Shown here: piece after piece, positions 8,528-17,971 of the stretch | Numbering within the stretch: position 1 is the first letter of the stretch | How the letters are laid out: every line of letters begins with the position of its first letter | Assembly: GCA_918797485.1 (NCBI GenBank) | Contig: CAKKNE010000005.1 | Location: forward strand, 3,596,001 to 3,660,000 | Reading direction: 5' to 3' | DNA from: Pelagomonas calceolata | Lineage: Eukaryota > Sar > Pelagophyceae > Pelagomonadales > Pelagomonadaceae | Length of the DNA: 64,000 bases | Program-made: the position numbers and the translations under genes | The notes under the pieces: model-generated | Databases searched by the model: none | What the model was told of the DNA's origin: nothing | The model's input: only the letters and a program-made list of their open reading frames with translations

Positions 8528-11500
8528 ATGGAAACCAAAATGGCCGAAACGAAGCTACGCGTCGCCATAAGGGTAAGGCCGCTCCGGAGCGAGGAGGGCG
8601 CGTGCGCGTGGCGCATCGAGGGCGAGAACGTCTACCAGGCGGACTGCGAGGAGGTTGTGGGGCGGACGGCCTTTAGATATGATGCGGTCTACGGCGAGAA
8701 CAGCGCCACGAAGGACGTCTACGAGGGCGTTTGTAGAGAGTTGGTGGATGGCGCGCTCCGCGGCGTGAACGGCACGATTTTTGCGTACGGCCAGACGTCG
8801 TCGGGCAAGACCTTCACGATGCAGGGCGGCGACAAGTACGGCGCCGGCGCGCCGGGCCTCATGCATTTGGCGGCGGACCACATTTTCTCCGTCATCGAGG
8901 CGCGGAGCGACACGGACTTTTTGCTGCGCGTGTCCTACCTCGAAGTGTACAACGAGCAGCTGCGCGACTTATTAGCGGAGGACGGCACGGGGGAAGTCCA
9001 CATCCGGGAGCACCCCGAGACCGGTGTTTATGTCGAAGGCGCGCAGGAGACGGTCGTGACGCAGCCCCACGACATGGCCGAGGCCCTAGTCCAGGGCGAG
9101 AAGCGGCGGGCCGTCGGTGCGACGGCCATGAACGAGAGATCGTCGAGGTCGCACACGGTCTTTAGGATCGTCGTCGAGTCGCGGCCGCGCGAGTGCGCCG
9201 AGGACCACGGCGTCCTCGTGGGGGCGATTTCGTTGGTGGATCTCGCCGGCTCGGAATCCGTACGATTGACGGGCGCGACGGGCGTGCGCCAGAAGGAGGG
9301 CGGCAAGATCAACCAGTCTCTCTTAACTTTATCTCGAGTGGTCCAGCAATTGGGCGAGAAGGGCAAGGAGAACTTTGTCAATTTTCGGGACTCGCGCCTG
9401 ACGCGGTTATTGCAGCCTACTTTATCGGGAAAAGCGCAGTTGGCCATGGTCTGCTGCGTCGCGCCGTCGTGCAACTACGTTGAGGAAACGAGATCTACCT
9501 TGCAGTTCGGGTCGCGGGCGGCGCGCGTCACGCTGAAGCCCGTGGTCCACGAGATTCTGGACGACGCGTCCCAATTACGCCGTGTGAAGCGCCAGCTGGC
9601 CGAGTTACTAGCGAAGCAAGAACAGCACGAGCGCGACCAGGCGTCGGGCAAGACGGAGGAGCTGGCTGATCTCCTCGAGAAGAACGAGAAGCTCGAGGCG
9701 GACCTAGCTCAGAGAGCGGCCAAGATGACGGAGCTTACCAAAATGATCTGCGTCGGCGGCACGAGCCAGCAACCGACCAAGCCGAGGAGGCGGCGCCGCG
9801 CGACGTGCGCCGTCGGTGCCCGCGGTTTTAGACCGGAGGACGATTCGAGGTTGCCCCAGATCCCGTCCTTCGCGCAGCTGCGGGCCCAGAAGAAGGCCGC
9901 GGAGCCCGTCGTCGAGGAGGAGGACGAGCCGCCGCCGCCGCCTCCATCTGAGGATGGGGTCCTGGGGGCCTGCCGCGACGATGATAGGGAGGCCGAAGCT
10001 CGAGGGCTGCCGGCGCTGGACCCGCCTACTTCAGATAATTTGGAAGCGGCCGTAAGGGCGCGACTCCAGAGAGCCGCCGACGAGACGCTCGCCGTGTCCC
10101 AGGACGCCGACGAGACCGTGTCTGAATTGAGAAGGCAATTGGAGGTCGAGAAGGAGGTGGCGGAGGAGGTCGAGGGCGAGCGGACGAAGATCGAAAGTGC
10201 GGCCGAAGCACTCAAAGAAAGGTTGGCCGCGGCCGAGGCCGAGGCCGGCGAACGGGCCGAGGCCCACGCTACGGAGGTGGATTCATTGAAACAGGAAGTC
10301 GCTGAGCTGCGCCGCTTGAACGAGGCGAGCCACGCGGAGAAGGTTTTGGTGGAGGAAAGCCTCGATGCCGTGAAGGCCCAGCTTAGTGAAGCGGAAGCCG
10401 CGCGCGACGCTCTACAAGAAGAGCTCGCTTCCGAACGCGAGAACGCCAAAATGACCAGGGACGCCGAGAGCCAGGCGACGATCGAGGCGTTGCAAGCTAA
10501 GATTGACGCGGCGTCCGAAGCGAGGGCCGAAGCCGACCGCCAGCTCGCGGACGCGGCGGCCGCGGCGGACGAGGCGCGGCAGGCGGCCGAGGCGGAAAAT
10601 GAGGCCGTGTTGCGGCGGTCGCGGGAAGAATTAGACGAGGCCCGGGCCGCGACCGCGCGCGCCGAGGAGGCCGCCGCGGCGGCCGAAGCGTCCCGAGCCT
10701 CCGTCGAGGCTTTGCGAGACGAGGAGCGTACTGAATCAGACGGCGTGCGCGGCGAGCGCGATTCTCTACAAACCGAGTGCGACGAATTAAGGACGCAGAT
10801 CGAGCGCGAGCGCCAGCAGGCGCGCGACGCGGCCGAAGCCCGGGCCTGCGAGGCCGCGGACGAGACCGACGCCACCATCGCGGAACTGCGAAGGCAGCTC
10901 GAGGTCGAGCGCGAGGTCGCGCGCGAGGCCGAATCGGAACGCGACGCGCTGTCGAAGAAGGCCGACGAGGCCGCGGCCCAAACCCAGGCCGCCCACGCAT
11001 CCATCTTAAAGTCGAAGGACGAGCGCATCGCGCGCCTCGAGAAGGTCAAGATGACGACGGCCATCTTCGCGCAGATCCAGAAGCTGAGGACGGACAAGGA
11101 GAGGGCCCTCGCCGAGGCGAAAGAACTAAGAACGCGCGTCGCGGCCCTCGAGGCGGCGTCGGCGTCGCCGAAGGAGGCCCGCGAGGACACGGAACTGGCA
11201 GCACGCTGCGCCGCCGCCGACGCGGCCTGCAAGGCCGCGACGGAGCGCGCCGCGCGCCTCGAGGCGCGCGCGGCGCGCGCGGAGCAGTCCATGTCCAAGA
11301 TCCGCACGCCCGGCGGGCGCCGCGCGCTGCGCGAGACGGATGCGCTCCACGACAAGATCGAGTTCCTCGAGCAGGAGAACCTGGACCTCATGTTGGAAGT
11401 CAAGGCGCTCAAGGCGTCGCAGGCGCGCCTCGCGGCGTCGCCGGTAGCTGTCTCTGGCGACGTCGGCGACGAGAACGCGCCGCCGGGGCCGTCGCCCGTC

Positions 11501-11587
11501 GCGGCCAAGCTCTCGGCGGTCAAGGCGTCGCCCGGCGTCGAGGCGCAGCAACCCGCGGAGGGGACGCAGGAGTGCACGCAGTCCTAG
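8528..11587 (+). CDS. kinesin motor protein, kinesin-7 (CENP-E-like) type
   Basis: 1,019 residues from ATG at 8528. The motor is N-terminal (about 8-340): KLRVAIRVRPL, P-loop GQTSSGKT (about 88-95), switch I NERSSRSH (about 202), switch II DLAGSE (about 238), then SLLTLSRVVQQL and the RDSRLTRLLQP microtubule-binding helix. A neck follows (ILDDASQLRRVKRQLAELLAKQ). Residues from about 540 to the end are almost unbroken coiled coil, indicating a dimer. Motor plus coiled coil resembles kinesin-7, the CENP-E class of plus-end mitotic motors. The subfamily is an inference from motif flavour; a tree of the motor domain would settle it. Confidence 0.9.
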   Translation: METKMAETKLRVAIRVRPLRSEEGACAWRIEGENVYQADCEEVVGRTAFRYDAVYGENSATKDVYEGVCRELVDGALRGVNGTIFAYGQTSSGKTFTMQGGDKYGAGAPGLMHLAADHIFSVIEARSDTDFLLRVSYLEVYNEQLRDLLAEDGTGEVHIREHPETGVYVEGAQETVVTQPHDMAEALVQGEKRRAVGATAMNERSSRSHTVFRIVVESRPRECAEDHGVLVGAISLVDLAGSESVRLTGATGVRQKEGGKINQSLLTLSRVVQQLGEKGKENFVNFRDSRLTRLLQPTLSGKAQLAMVCCVAPSCNYVEETRSTLQFGSRAARVTLKPVVHEILDDASQLRRVKRQLAELLAKQEQHERDQASGKTEELADLLEKNEKLEADLAQRAAKMTELTKMICVGGTSQQPTKPRRRRRATCAVGARGFRPEDDSRLPQIPSFAQLRAQKKAAEPVVEEEDEPPPPPPSEDGVLGACRDDDREAEARGLPALDPPTSDNLEAAVRARLQRAADETLAVSQDADETVSELRRQLEVEKEVAEEVEGERTKIESAAEALKERLAAAEAEAGERAEAHATEVDSLKQEVAELRRLNEASHAEKVLVEESLDAVKAQLSEAEAARDALQEELASERENAKMTRDAESQATIEALQAKIDAASEARAEADRQLADAAAAADEARQAAEAENEAVLRRSREELDEARAATARAEEAAAAAEASRASVEALRDEERTESDGVRGERDSLQTECDELRTQIERERQQARDAAEARACEAADETDATIAELRRQLEVEREVAREAESERDALSKKADEAAAQTQAAHASILKSKDERIARLEKVKMTTAIFAQIQKLRTDKERALAEAKELRTRVAALEAASASPKEAREDTELAARCAAADAACKAATERAARLEARAARAEQSMSKIRTPGGRRALRETDALHDKIEFLEQENLDLMLEVKALKASQARLAASPVAVSGDVGDENAPPGPSPVAAKLSAVKASPGVEAQQPAEGTQECTQS

Positions 11588-11682
11588 GCTCCCCCGCATT
11601 ACACTACTACCAAGAATTAGAGTCGTAGTCGTAGCACCCCCCGGGCCCGTCGTTGACCGGGGGTGCATCCTTTGGCTATTAC

Positions 11683-12501
11683 TCATCCCCCGCCGACCGG
11701 CCCCACCGATGATGGCCCCGCGAGGGGCTTCGAGAACAAAATCCTCGCCGCCGCGTGCGAGCGCCGGAGGGCGCTCAGCTTCTTCCGAAGCACGTCACCT
11801 CGCCGTGACGCATCGGCCACGTCGGTCGCCAGGGTGCTGATGCTGCGTGTTGTTTCTCTATGTGCTCGTTCGAGGCCTTTTATGGCGCGGAGCGGGTCCT
11901 TGCGTGAGGAGGCCGGCGGCAGGACCGGGGGGAGCCGTTGCCGGCGGGGAGCGAACGTGACTGGGGGCTGCCTTTCGACCGCCCAGCCCCGCTCCCTTGC
12001 GAAGGCCCGGCAGTCCGCGCGACACATCGGACACGTCACCGATTTGCAGAAGGCGGCTTCGAGGCACGTTTCGCAGAACTCGTGGCCGCACGGGGTCCTC
12101 GTCGTGTCTCCGCGCAACAACTCGAGGCATATCGCACACTCGGCGTCGTTACTACGCCGCCGTGGTCGGATCCGCGACAACGCGACGCGGTTGACGCCGT
12201 TCCGCATCCAGCGTTTGATGGGCGGCGCGGTGCTTTGCCCGCGCATAGCCTCGACCTCCTCGCGGCGGATGCGGTTCAGGCTTAGGACGTGCTTGCGAAG
12301 CACGCCCTGTGCCTCATTGTCGATGCGCTCCGTGATGCCTTCGCTCGTCCCGTCGGCCGCGCGCCATCGATCTTTGGCTTCTTCGAACGTCCGTATTCGT
12401 ATGATGTTTGACGGCCTCTCCCTGATTTGCTGGAGGATGCGCCTCTCGTACTCCTCCTCTTGGTATCTACGGTACGCCGCTGCGGCGGCATCGTCGACCA
12501 T
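11683..12501 (-). CDS. RING-finger protein
   Basis: 272 residues. A C3HC4-type RING lies at about 125-165: CAICLELL, TPCGHEFCETCLEAAF, CPMCRAD. The N-terminal 100 residues are charged and helical, and a short helical tail follows the RING. It is a likely E3 ubiquitin ligase; the RING alone does not define the partner. It converges with the kinesin gene. The hAT miniature element at 12566 begins 65 bp upstream of the start codon, so it may have replaced or now supply this promoter. Confidence 0.75.
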   Translation of the reverse strand: MVDDAAAAAYRRYQEEEYERRILQQIRERPSNIIRIRTFEEAKDRWRAADGTSEGITERIDNEAQGVLRKHVLSLNRIRREEVEAMRGQSTAPPIKRWMRNGVNRVALSRIRPRRRSNDAECAICLELLRGDTTRTPCGHEFCETCLEAAFCKSVTCPMCRADCRAFARERGWAVERQPPVTFAPRRQRLPPVLPPASSRKDPLRAIKGLERAHRETTRSISTLATDVADASRRGDVLRKKLSALRRSHAAARILFSKPLAGPSSVGPVGGG

Positions 12502-12565
12502 GGTCCCTTGTCCTTCAAAATGTGGGCAGCCTGGTACTGCCTTTGCGCATGGGCAGCTCTGGCAG

Positions 12566-13238
12566 TAGGGAGTTTACGCTAGCGCTTTTACTGGAATTGG
12601 CACTACATCTGCCGCGCGGGGGGGCAGCGGAAGGTCGGGCCGCTCGTCGTTGGCGAGCTCCATTTCGCTCGACTAGCCTGTGCGCCGAAGAGCCGGCCGC
12701 AAATGATGCGGCGGGCCCCAAGAACGGCCAGGCTGGGAAAGTTGTGCCTGGCGGGCATTGGGCCGCTTCGGGCGCCGATTTTCCGCGACCAACCCCCGCG
12801 CGCACGCGCCGTGGTGACTGGGAGGGTCCCTGCCAAATCTCGCGACCGACGGCGCGATTTTTGCCCGAAACCGCGTCCCGGCGAGAAACGCGGACCACAC
12901 ATAGACCGACATCTTACGAGCCGCTGCTGCCGAACTTCGTCTCAGATCGTCGTCGGCCACGTGGTGAACGATGTCCGACGCTGCGGTGGCCCGATCGGCT
13001 CGAAACGGCGCCAAAAGAGACGATCGTAGGTCATTTTGCATGGTTTTTGGCCGTTTTCTCGGCGAGAAAGGCCGCGTTTGCTGCCGCGTTTTTTGCAATG
13101 CGTCGTCCGACTGCCGGGGCCCAGCCGGGGCTGCCCCTCGGCGCTTGGCACTCGAGTGCCAATCTGAGTGAAAGCTTGGCACTCGAGTGCAGCCTGTAAG
13201 TCCTAGTGCCAGTAAAACGGCTAGCGTAAACTCCCTAG
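12566..13238. mobile_element. hAT-type miniature transposon (MITE), 673 bp
   Basis: The left end reads TAGGGAGTTTACGCTAGC and the right end is its inverted copy (GCTAGCGTAAACTCCCTAG). The inverted repeats continue through TTTTACTGG, about 28 bp with two mismatches. The flanks are TCTGGCAG (12558-12565) and TCTGCCAG (13239-13246), an 8 bp target duplication with one mismatch, as expected for hAT. There is no transposase, so it is non-autonomous. Inside the right part is a TTGGCACTCGAGTGCCAA palindrome. It sits directly upstream of the RING gene. Confidence 0.75.
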
Positions 13239-13315
13239 TCTGCCAGCACTCTGCTCTGTGTGGGGAGGCGAGCCGATAGCCCGACGAGGAGTATGCGTTA
13301 GTTTAAAAGTTAACA

Positions 13316-14020
13316 TTATGAATCGTCATCACGTATCGATGCCCCCGCGGCTTCCGCCTCGCGCAGAAAGGGCGCGCGGACGTCGGCGTCGTCGAGCGTC
13401 AGCTCGATCAGCGCTGCTCCGTCGTCGCGGTAGTCCTCGCTCGCGACGGTGACGCCGCGGTGTGACCACGCCGATAGCAGCCCCCGCACGCCGCCGTACG
13501 CCTCCGGCGCCACGACGAGGTCGATGGCTATTCGTGGCGGCGCGGCGGGCGCGGCGACGGCAGTTTTTAAGCAATCCCTCGCGGCTTGGCCGTAGGCACG
13601 GATCAAGCCTCCGGCGCCGAGCTTCGGCGCTGTCGAGGCCTTGTAGCGCGTGACGATCACCGCGCAGTCGACGAATTCAGCGCCCTCGATGGCAGCACGG
13701 ATCGGAGCTGCAGCCGTCCCGGTCGGCTCGCCGTCGTCGCTCATGCGCGCCGACGTGGCGCCGACCCAGGCCCAGCAGTTGTGCCGCGCTTTGTCGTCGC
13801 GATGCCTCGCGAGGAAGCCTTCGGCCTCGTCGAACGAAGTACAAGGAGCCGCGTGCGCGACGAAGCGCGATCGTTTCACGACGTATTCGACGGCATCCGT
13901 TTCAGAGGCGATCGTTGAGGCGCGTTGCGCAAGCTGGCGTCTGCCAGTGCATCTTGTAAACTGGTGCAGCGCTCCACACGCGCGTGCGTAGATCAGCAGC
14001 ATGCTGGCACGGCTCGGCAT
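13316..14020 (-). CDS. IMPACT/YigZ family protein
   Basis: 234 residues from ATG at 14020 (MPSRASMLLIY). The first 35 residues are Arg/Ala-rich without acids and resemble an organelle-targeting peptide. The UPF0029 core shows KARHNCWAWVG, SDDGEPTGTAAAPI and VIVTRYKASTAPKLGAGGLIRAYGQA, the hallmark strings of the family, then a C-terminal DUF1949-like strand-rich region. IMPACT in animals and Yih1 in yeast restrain Gcn2 kinase through an extra RWD domain. That domain is absent here, so this is the shorter YigZ-like form, whose biochemical role is unclear. Confidence 0.85.
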   Translation of the reverse strand: MPSRASMLLIYARACGALHQFTRCTGRRQLAQRASTIASETDAVEYVVKRSRFVAHAAPCTSFDEAEGFLARHRDDKARHNCWAWVGATSARMSDDGEPTGTAAAPIRAAIEGAEFVDCAVIVTRYKASTAPKLGAGGLIRAYGQAARDCLKTAVAAPAAPPRIAIDLVVAPEAYGGVRGLLSAWSHRGVTVASEDYRDDGAALIELTLDDADVRAPFLREAEAAGASIRDDDS

Positions 14021-14103
14021 TGATGCAACCAGCACTTGCGCGTGGGCAAATGCATCCGTATCGCCCCGCCCGCGCTCGAGCTGAGATTGCTGGGCCAGGG
14101 GTG

Positions 14104-14127
14104 CCTAGTGTCTTACAAGCCGCTAGC
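14104..14127 (+). promoter_or_regulatory. palindromic promoter motif, copy 2
   Basis: CCTAGTGTCTTAC, AAGC, CGCTAGC. It lies 84 bp upstream of the IMPACT-like start and 176 bp upstream of the small plus-strand gene at 14303. Confidence 0.6.
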
Positions 14128-14302
14128 TAACCACGCTTCTCCTCGATAGCTTATACACGTGAGAGCGGGGAAGACCCGCCCCGGGAGCGCTCCCGAGATA
14201 GTGCGAAGGCTCGGGAAGGAACCCGGTCGGGTCAATTCTGTCAAAAGCACACAGGTGCGCAGGTCACATTAGAAAACAAGCCGAGCGCGGGCAGCCGCAG
14301 CG

Positions 14303-14695
14303 ATGGCCATGGTCTGGCGCGTGCCGCGCGCGATCACGCCGGGGTTGGTCTTGGTCCAGCCCACGTATCTCGACAGTGCGCAACAATTGGTGCCCTGCGC
14401 ATGGGAGCCGCCCGTCGGCGTCGCGCCGCCGCAGACGCCGAAGCTGAAGCCGACATCGCCATCGATCATGGCGCCGCTCCTCCTCACGACGCCGGACGCG
14501 CCGCGCCTCACACCGGTTGCGCCGTTCGCACCGCGCCGCGGCCAGCGCGAGCGCCGGCCGCCGCGCCACCTGCCTAGAGGATCGAAATTCCCCGGCGGCG
14601 GCCAAGCGACGCCGGCGCGCAAGCTCGTGTTCGTCGAGGAGGACGACGTCGACACCGCCGGCCTCGCGCTCCTGGCCCTCGCGCGCTGCGCGTGA
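14303..14695 (+). CDS. small unknown protein
   Basis: 130 residues, not recognised. Third codon positions are mostly G or C, like the neighbours, and the start sits opposite the IMPACT-like gene across a palindromic motif. Both points favour this strand over the overlapping minus-strand frame at 14269-14655. The protein is Pro/Arg-rich in the middle (RRGQRERRPPRHLPRG), and the C-terminus (KLVFVEEDDVDTAGLALLAL) is the only part with a folded look. It may be the last exon of a larger gene. Confidence 0.45.
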   Translation: MAMVWRVPRAITPGLVLVQPTYLDSAQQLVPCAWEPPVGVAPPQTPKLKPTSPSIMAPLLLTTPDAPRLTPVAPFAPRRGQRERRPPRHLPRGSKFPGGGQATPARKLVFVEEDDVDTAGLALLALARCA

Positions 14696-14830
14696 TCCCC
14701 CTGTCCCCTAAGTTTGTGAAAACATAATTACCACTCGGATACTCTCTCGTCCTGGATGAACTCCCCGTTGAACTAGCCCACGATGAAATACAACTAAACA
14801 GTTTAAACAACAGTATGTGCGACGGGGTCA

Positions 14831-15361
14831 TCACGTCGCGCCCGGCTCGTTCTCCTCGCCCTCGTGGTTGCACCACGCTTGGAGCGTCAGGAGCACGAGA
14901 TGATCGACGGGCACGGCCGACGCCTCCTCGTCGACGGGCGCGGCTGCTATTCGTCGGTCGAGCTGCAGCCCGTTCTCGGACGCCGCCGCGACGACGGTCG
15001 CGACGCGTTCGGCGAGCGCGTCGGTCGGTGTGGCCGCGGCGTCGTCGCCAAGGGCGTCAACTGTCGTTAGCGTCGTGCGCACCGTCCTCAGCCAGTCGCG
15101 TCGCGCGGTGCGGTCCTCCGAAGACGCCTCCTCGGCGAGGTCGAGCTCCATGAGCACCACGTCCAGCGAGAATTCATGACGAAATGCGGCCACGGCACTC
15201 GCGACGAACTCTTCCAAGGGCTCGACCCTGCCGTCGGAGCGATACGTTCGGTAGCTGTCGACAAGGGAGCGAGCGGTCACGCCCAAATTCAAGGATGCGG
15301 GCCTCAGGGCTGCACAGTGCAGCAAGAGCAGGAGCAGTGGGCAGACCCTTGGTGGCAGCAT
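14831..15361 (-). CDS. unknown protein with signal peptide, probably secreted or plastid-targeted
   Basis: 176 residues. The N-terminus (MLPPRVCPLLLLLLHCAALRP) is a clear signal peptide. Right after it, SLNLGVTARSLVDSYRTYRSD could be a transit segment, as in plastid proteins of algae with red-lineage plastids. The rest is predicted helical and acidic with no motif that I recognise. It diverges from the membrane-protein gene at 15516, with a palindromic motif about 65 bp from each start codon. Confidence 0.6.
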   Translation of the reverse strand: MLPPRVCPLLLLLLHCAALRPASLNLGVTARSLVDSYRTYRSDGRVEPLEEFVASAVAAFRHEFSLDVVLMELDLAEEASSEDRTARRDWLRTVRTTLTTVDALGDDAAATPTDALAERVATVVAAASENGLQLDRRIAAAPVDEEASAVPVDHLVLLTLQAWCNHEGEENEPGAT

Positions 15362-15426
15362 TGCTCTCAGAACATTCTGTGGGGGCGTCGTTCTGCGTAG
15401 AGATGCCGAGACGCGAACCGGAGTTA

Positions 15427-15449
15427 GCTAGCGACAGTAAGACACTAGC
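15427..15449 (-). promoter_or_regulatory. palindromic promoter motif, copy 3
   Basis: On the minus strand: GCTAGTGTCTTAC, TGT, CGCTAGC. It lies 66 bp from the start at 15361 and 66 bp from the start at 15516, so it is nearly centred between them. Confidence 0.6.
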
Positions 15450-15515
15450 AAGCCCCCCTGTCTCCGCGTGTCGCAAAAGGCTGCCCATCGACGCTCAAAC
15501 GCAGCCAAACTGCTG

Positions 15516-17102
15516 ATGGAAGAGGCGAAGAAGTGCGCCTCGCCGCGCAGCGCGGCCGCCGCCGCCGCCCGCGCCGCGCCGCCGCCGCCGCCGTCGCTCG
15601 GCCACCCGGAGCTCGACGAATGCGACGACGCCGCGGCGGCGAAGGACGACTACCCGGCGCTCGAAAAACCCGTGGAAGAGACGCCGCCGGCGCTCACGGC
15701 GGGCGAGCGGAAGGTCCACGCCTTCCTGCGCAAGCTCGAGGCGACCAAAGCACTGAACGCGACGCAGGAGGCGCAGCTCGCCGCACTCGAGGCGAAGCTC
15801 GCGCCGCCGCCGCCGCCGCCGCACCCGCCCTCGAGCTGGACTGCGAACGCCAGGGTCCGGGCGCCGCCCGCCGCCGAGCCGGAGCTGCGGGACCCGCCGC
15901 CCGCGCGGAGCGTGCGCGACGCGCACGCGCCGCCGCCGCGGCCGCCGTCGGCGCCGCTGCCGCGCCGCGCGGCCTGGCAGAACGCGGCGCCGCCGTCGCC
16001 GTCGCCGGAACGGACGCCGCCCGCGACGCCCGAGCGCGCCGGCGGCGAGTCGTGGCCCGGCGTGCGCGACGTCACGCCGCCCAAGGCCTCGCCGCCGAAG
16101 CCGTCGCCGAAGAAGCGCGTGAGCTTCTCGCCCCACGTGCCGCTCTGCGTCCGTACACGTCCCTTCGACCGGTCGCGAAGCCGCGTTCCCGTCGCGCAGG
16201 TCGAGGAGTGGCCCGGCGTCACCGAGGCCGCGCCGCGCGCCATGCCCGCGCGCGACGACGGCATGAAGGTCGTGAAGAGTAGACGGGGCCACGGCGCCGT
16301 GTCGCCCGAGACGGCGCGCGCGAACGCGCGGAAGCGTCGCGAGGCGCAGCGCCGGAACGAGGCCGGCCGCAACGTCTTCACGGGCCTCGACGACGCCAAG
16401 GAGGAGGCGCCGCCGCCGCCGGAAGTGCGGCGGCGCAAGCCCGAGGCGCCGCCGCCGCCGCCGCCGAAGGACAATTCGCCGAAGCAAAAGCCGTCGAAGG
16501 CCCGGCGGAAGAAGGCCGCGGCCGACGACGGCTTCGTCGACTACGCGGGCGACCTCCGCGAGCGCGTCGCGGGCGTCGCGTCGATCGTCCTCATGACGTG
16601 CGTCTGGTTCCTGCCGGCCCTGCTCTACGTCCTGCGGACGCCGCACGACTTCTCGCGGGAGCGCTTCCACGCCGTGCCGCCGCCGCCGCTGCGCTTCGAG
16701 ATCCTGCAGCCCGAGCGCGAGAAGCTCGCGACGTCCGAGGTCCTCGAGTGGCGCCTCTCCGAGGACCTGACGCGGCGGGCGTCGGCGACGACGGTCGGCG
16801 TCGAGATCTGGCTCGACGGCACGCGCCTCCTCGAGCAGAACCTGACCATGCCGCGCGCCGGCAAGACCGAGGCCGGCGACCTCGAGCTCTCGCGGCTCAC
16901 CTACGGCCTGGGCCACCTCCAGATGGGCATCCACAACGTCACCGTGGTCCTGGGCTCCGCCGAGCGGCCGCCGCGGTTCGACGCGTGCCAGAACACGTCG
17001 CTCTTCCTGAGCACGACGGTCGGCGAGCCGAGCCGCGCGGCCGTGCCCGAGGCCGTGCCCGAGGAGCCCGCGCTCGCCGCCGCCGCCGCGGAGGAGGGGT
17101 AA
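15516..17102 (+). CDS. proline-rich single-pass membrane protein, unknown function
   Basis: 528 residues from ATG at 15516; the frame opens with a GTG 48 bp earlier, but this ATG is preferred. Residues 1-340 are Pro/Ala/Arg-rich, highly charged and probably disordered, with a KKRVSFSPHVPL segment resembling an RVxF phosphatase-docking site. One transmembrane helix (SIVLMTCVWFLPALLYVL, about 352-369) is followed by a domain of about 150 residues with strand-like pattern and NLT, NVT and NTS sequons. That suggests a type II protein with a luminal domain. The C-terminal domain was not recognised. Confidence 0.6.
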   Translation: MEEAKKCASPRSAAAAAARAAPPPPPSLGHPELDECDDAAAAKDDYPALEKPVEETPPALTAGERKVHAFLRKLEATKALNATQEAQLAALEAKLAPPPPPPHPPSSWTANARVRAPPAAEPELRDPPPARSVRDAHAPPPRPPSAPLPRRAAWQNAAPPSPSPERTPPATPERAGGESWPGVRDVTPPKASPPKPSPKKRVSFSPHVPLCVRTRPFDRSRSRVPVAQVEEWPGVTEAAPRAMPARDDGMKVVKSRRGHGAVSPETARANARKRREAQRRNEAGRNVFTGLDDAKEEAPPPPEVRRRKPEAPPPPPPKDNSPKQKPSKARRKKAAADDGFVDYAGDLRERVAGVASIVLMTCVWFLPALLYVLRTPHDFSRERFHAVPPPPLRFEILQPEREKLATSEVLEWRLSEDLTRRASATTVGVEIWLDGTRLLEQNLTMPRAGKTEAGDLELSRLTYGLGHLQMGIHNVTVVLGSAERPPRFDACQNTSLFLSTTVGEPSRAAVPEAVPEEPALAAAAAEEG

Positions 17103-17161
17103 GTACTTGTGTAGTTTACTAGTAATCGTTGTTACGAATCCCCAGGCGGAAGCGAGCGAGT

Positions 17162-17971
17162 TTACGAGATGGCGCAGCACGTCTCCCGGGACGTCTTCTT
17201 CACTGGGCGGCTGTTCTGGAAGGTCGTGCCGCCAAACATGTTGCGCGTCTTCTTCACTGGGCGGCTGTTCTGGAAGGTCGTGCATATATTGTAGTCTGGG
17301 TGGCCAAACATGTTGCAAGTATCGCAGTCTGGCCTAAGTTGCCAGTCGCCGAGCGGCTGGTTGAACGCCGAGGCGCTGTAGAACATCGAGCCCATACTCG
17401 TGACGTTGTCGACCCGCCAGTCGTTCAGCGGCTGGTTGAACGACCTGGCGCAGAGGAACATGCAGTGCATAGTCGTGACGTTGTCGACCCGCCAGTCGTT
17501 CAGCGGCTGGTTGAACGACTTGGCGCCGTGGAACATCGAGCTCATATTCGTGACCTTGTCGACCCGCCAGTTGCCGATCGGTTGATTGAACGACGAGGCG
17601 CCCATGAACATCCACTTCATCGACGTGACGCCGGAGGTGTCCCACGTACCGATGTCGTCGTTGAAGGCCCGCTGATTCTCGAAGAGCTTGCTCATGTCAG
17701 AGACCCGGCTCGTATTCCAGGTCGAAATGTGTGGCAGGCCCTCGCGGTCGCCGCCGCACCAGCGCGCCACCCGTTTTCGCAGCGTCTTGTTCGTGAGCGC
17801 CGGGCCCTCTCCGAGCACGACGCCGCCGGTCTCTGCTTCCGCCGTCCCCTCCGGCATGACTTCTTCTTCCCGCGGCGCCGCCTCGCCCTCCGCCGCCACC
17901 GCTGGCTCCTGCTCCATAGATATCGCCGCCGGCGCTTGCTCTGCTTGCTCTGGCTCTATAAAGCCCATCAT
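17162..17971 (-). CDS. DUF285 (BspA-type) surface-repeat protein
   Basis: 269 residues. After an acidic N-terminal 75 residues there are at least five tandem units of about 26 residues, each with a core like FNQPLNDWRVDNVTTM followed by a Met-Phe pair (MF). This is the DUF285/PF03382 signature, known from bacterial surface lipoproteins and abundant in some algae. No signal peptide is visible. The C-terminal units are degenerate: a 54 bp tandem duplication repeats TTFQNSRPVKKT. Function is unknown; transfer from bacteria is possible for the family but not shown here. Confidence 0.8.
   Translation of the reverse strand: MMGFIEPEQAEQAPAAISMEQEPAVAAEGEAAPREEEVMPEGTAEAETGGVVLGEGPALTNKTLRKRVARWCGGDREGLPHISTWNTSRVSDMSKLFENQRAFNDDIGTWDTSGVTSMKWMFMGASSFNQPIGNWRVDKVTNMSSMFHGAKSFNQPLNDWRVDNVTTMHCMFLCARSFNQPLNDWRVDNVTSMGSMFYSASAFNQPLGDWQLRPDCDTCNMFGHPDYNICTTFQNSRPVKKTRNMFGGTTFQNSRPVKKTSRETCCAIS
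17193..17282. repeat. 54 bp-period tandem duplication in DUF285 gene
   Basis: The same 36 bp occurs at 17193-17228 and 17247-17282. The period is a multiple of three, so the frame is kept and a short peptide is repeated at the C-terminus. Confidence 0.8.

Noticed and set aside
9709-11577. 622-codon minus-strand frame over the kinesin coiled coil
   Set aside because: It is Ser/Ala/Arg-biased with no motif and is antisense to a clear motor protein.
14269-14655. Minus-strand 128-codon frame overlapping the small gene at 14303
   Set aside because: Weaker third-position GC pattern, and the plus-strand frame is placed correctly opposite the divergent motif.
17098-17107. GGGTAAGTA at the stop of the proline-rich membrane protein, a near-perfect splice donor
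   Set aside because: A continuing exon downstream would overlap the well-supported DUF285 gene on the other strand. KIN17 also ends in GCGTAAGTTT although its protein end is conserved, so stop codons inside donor-like strings occur by chance here.
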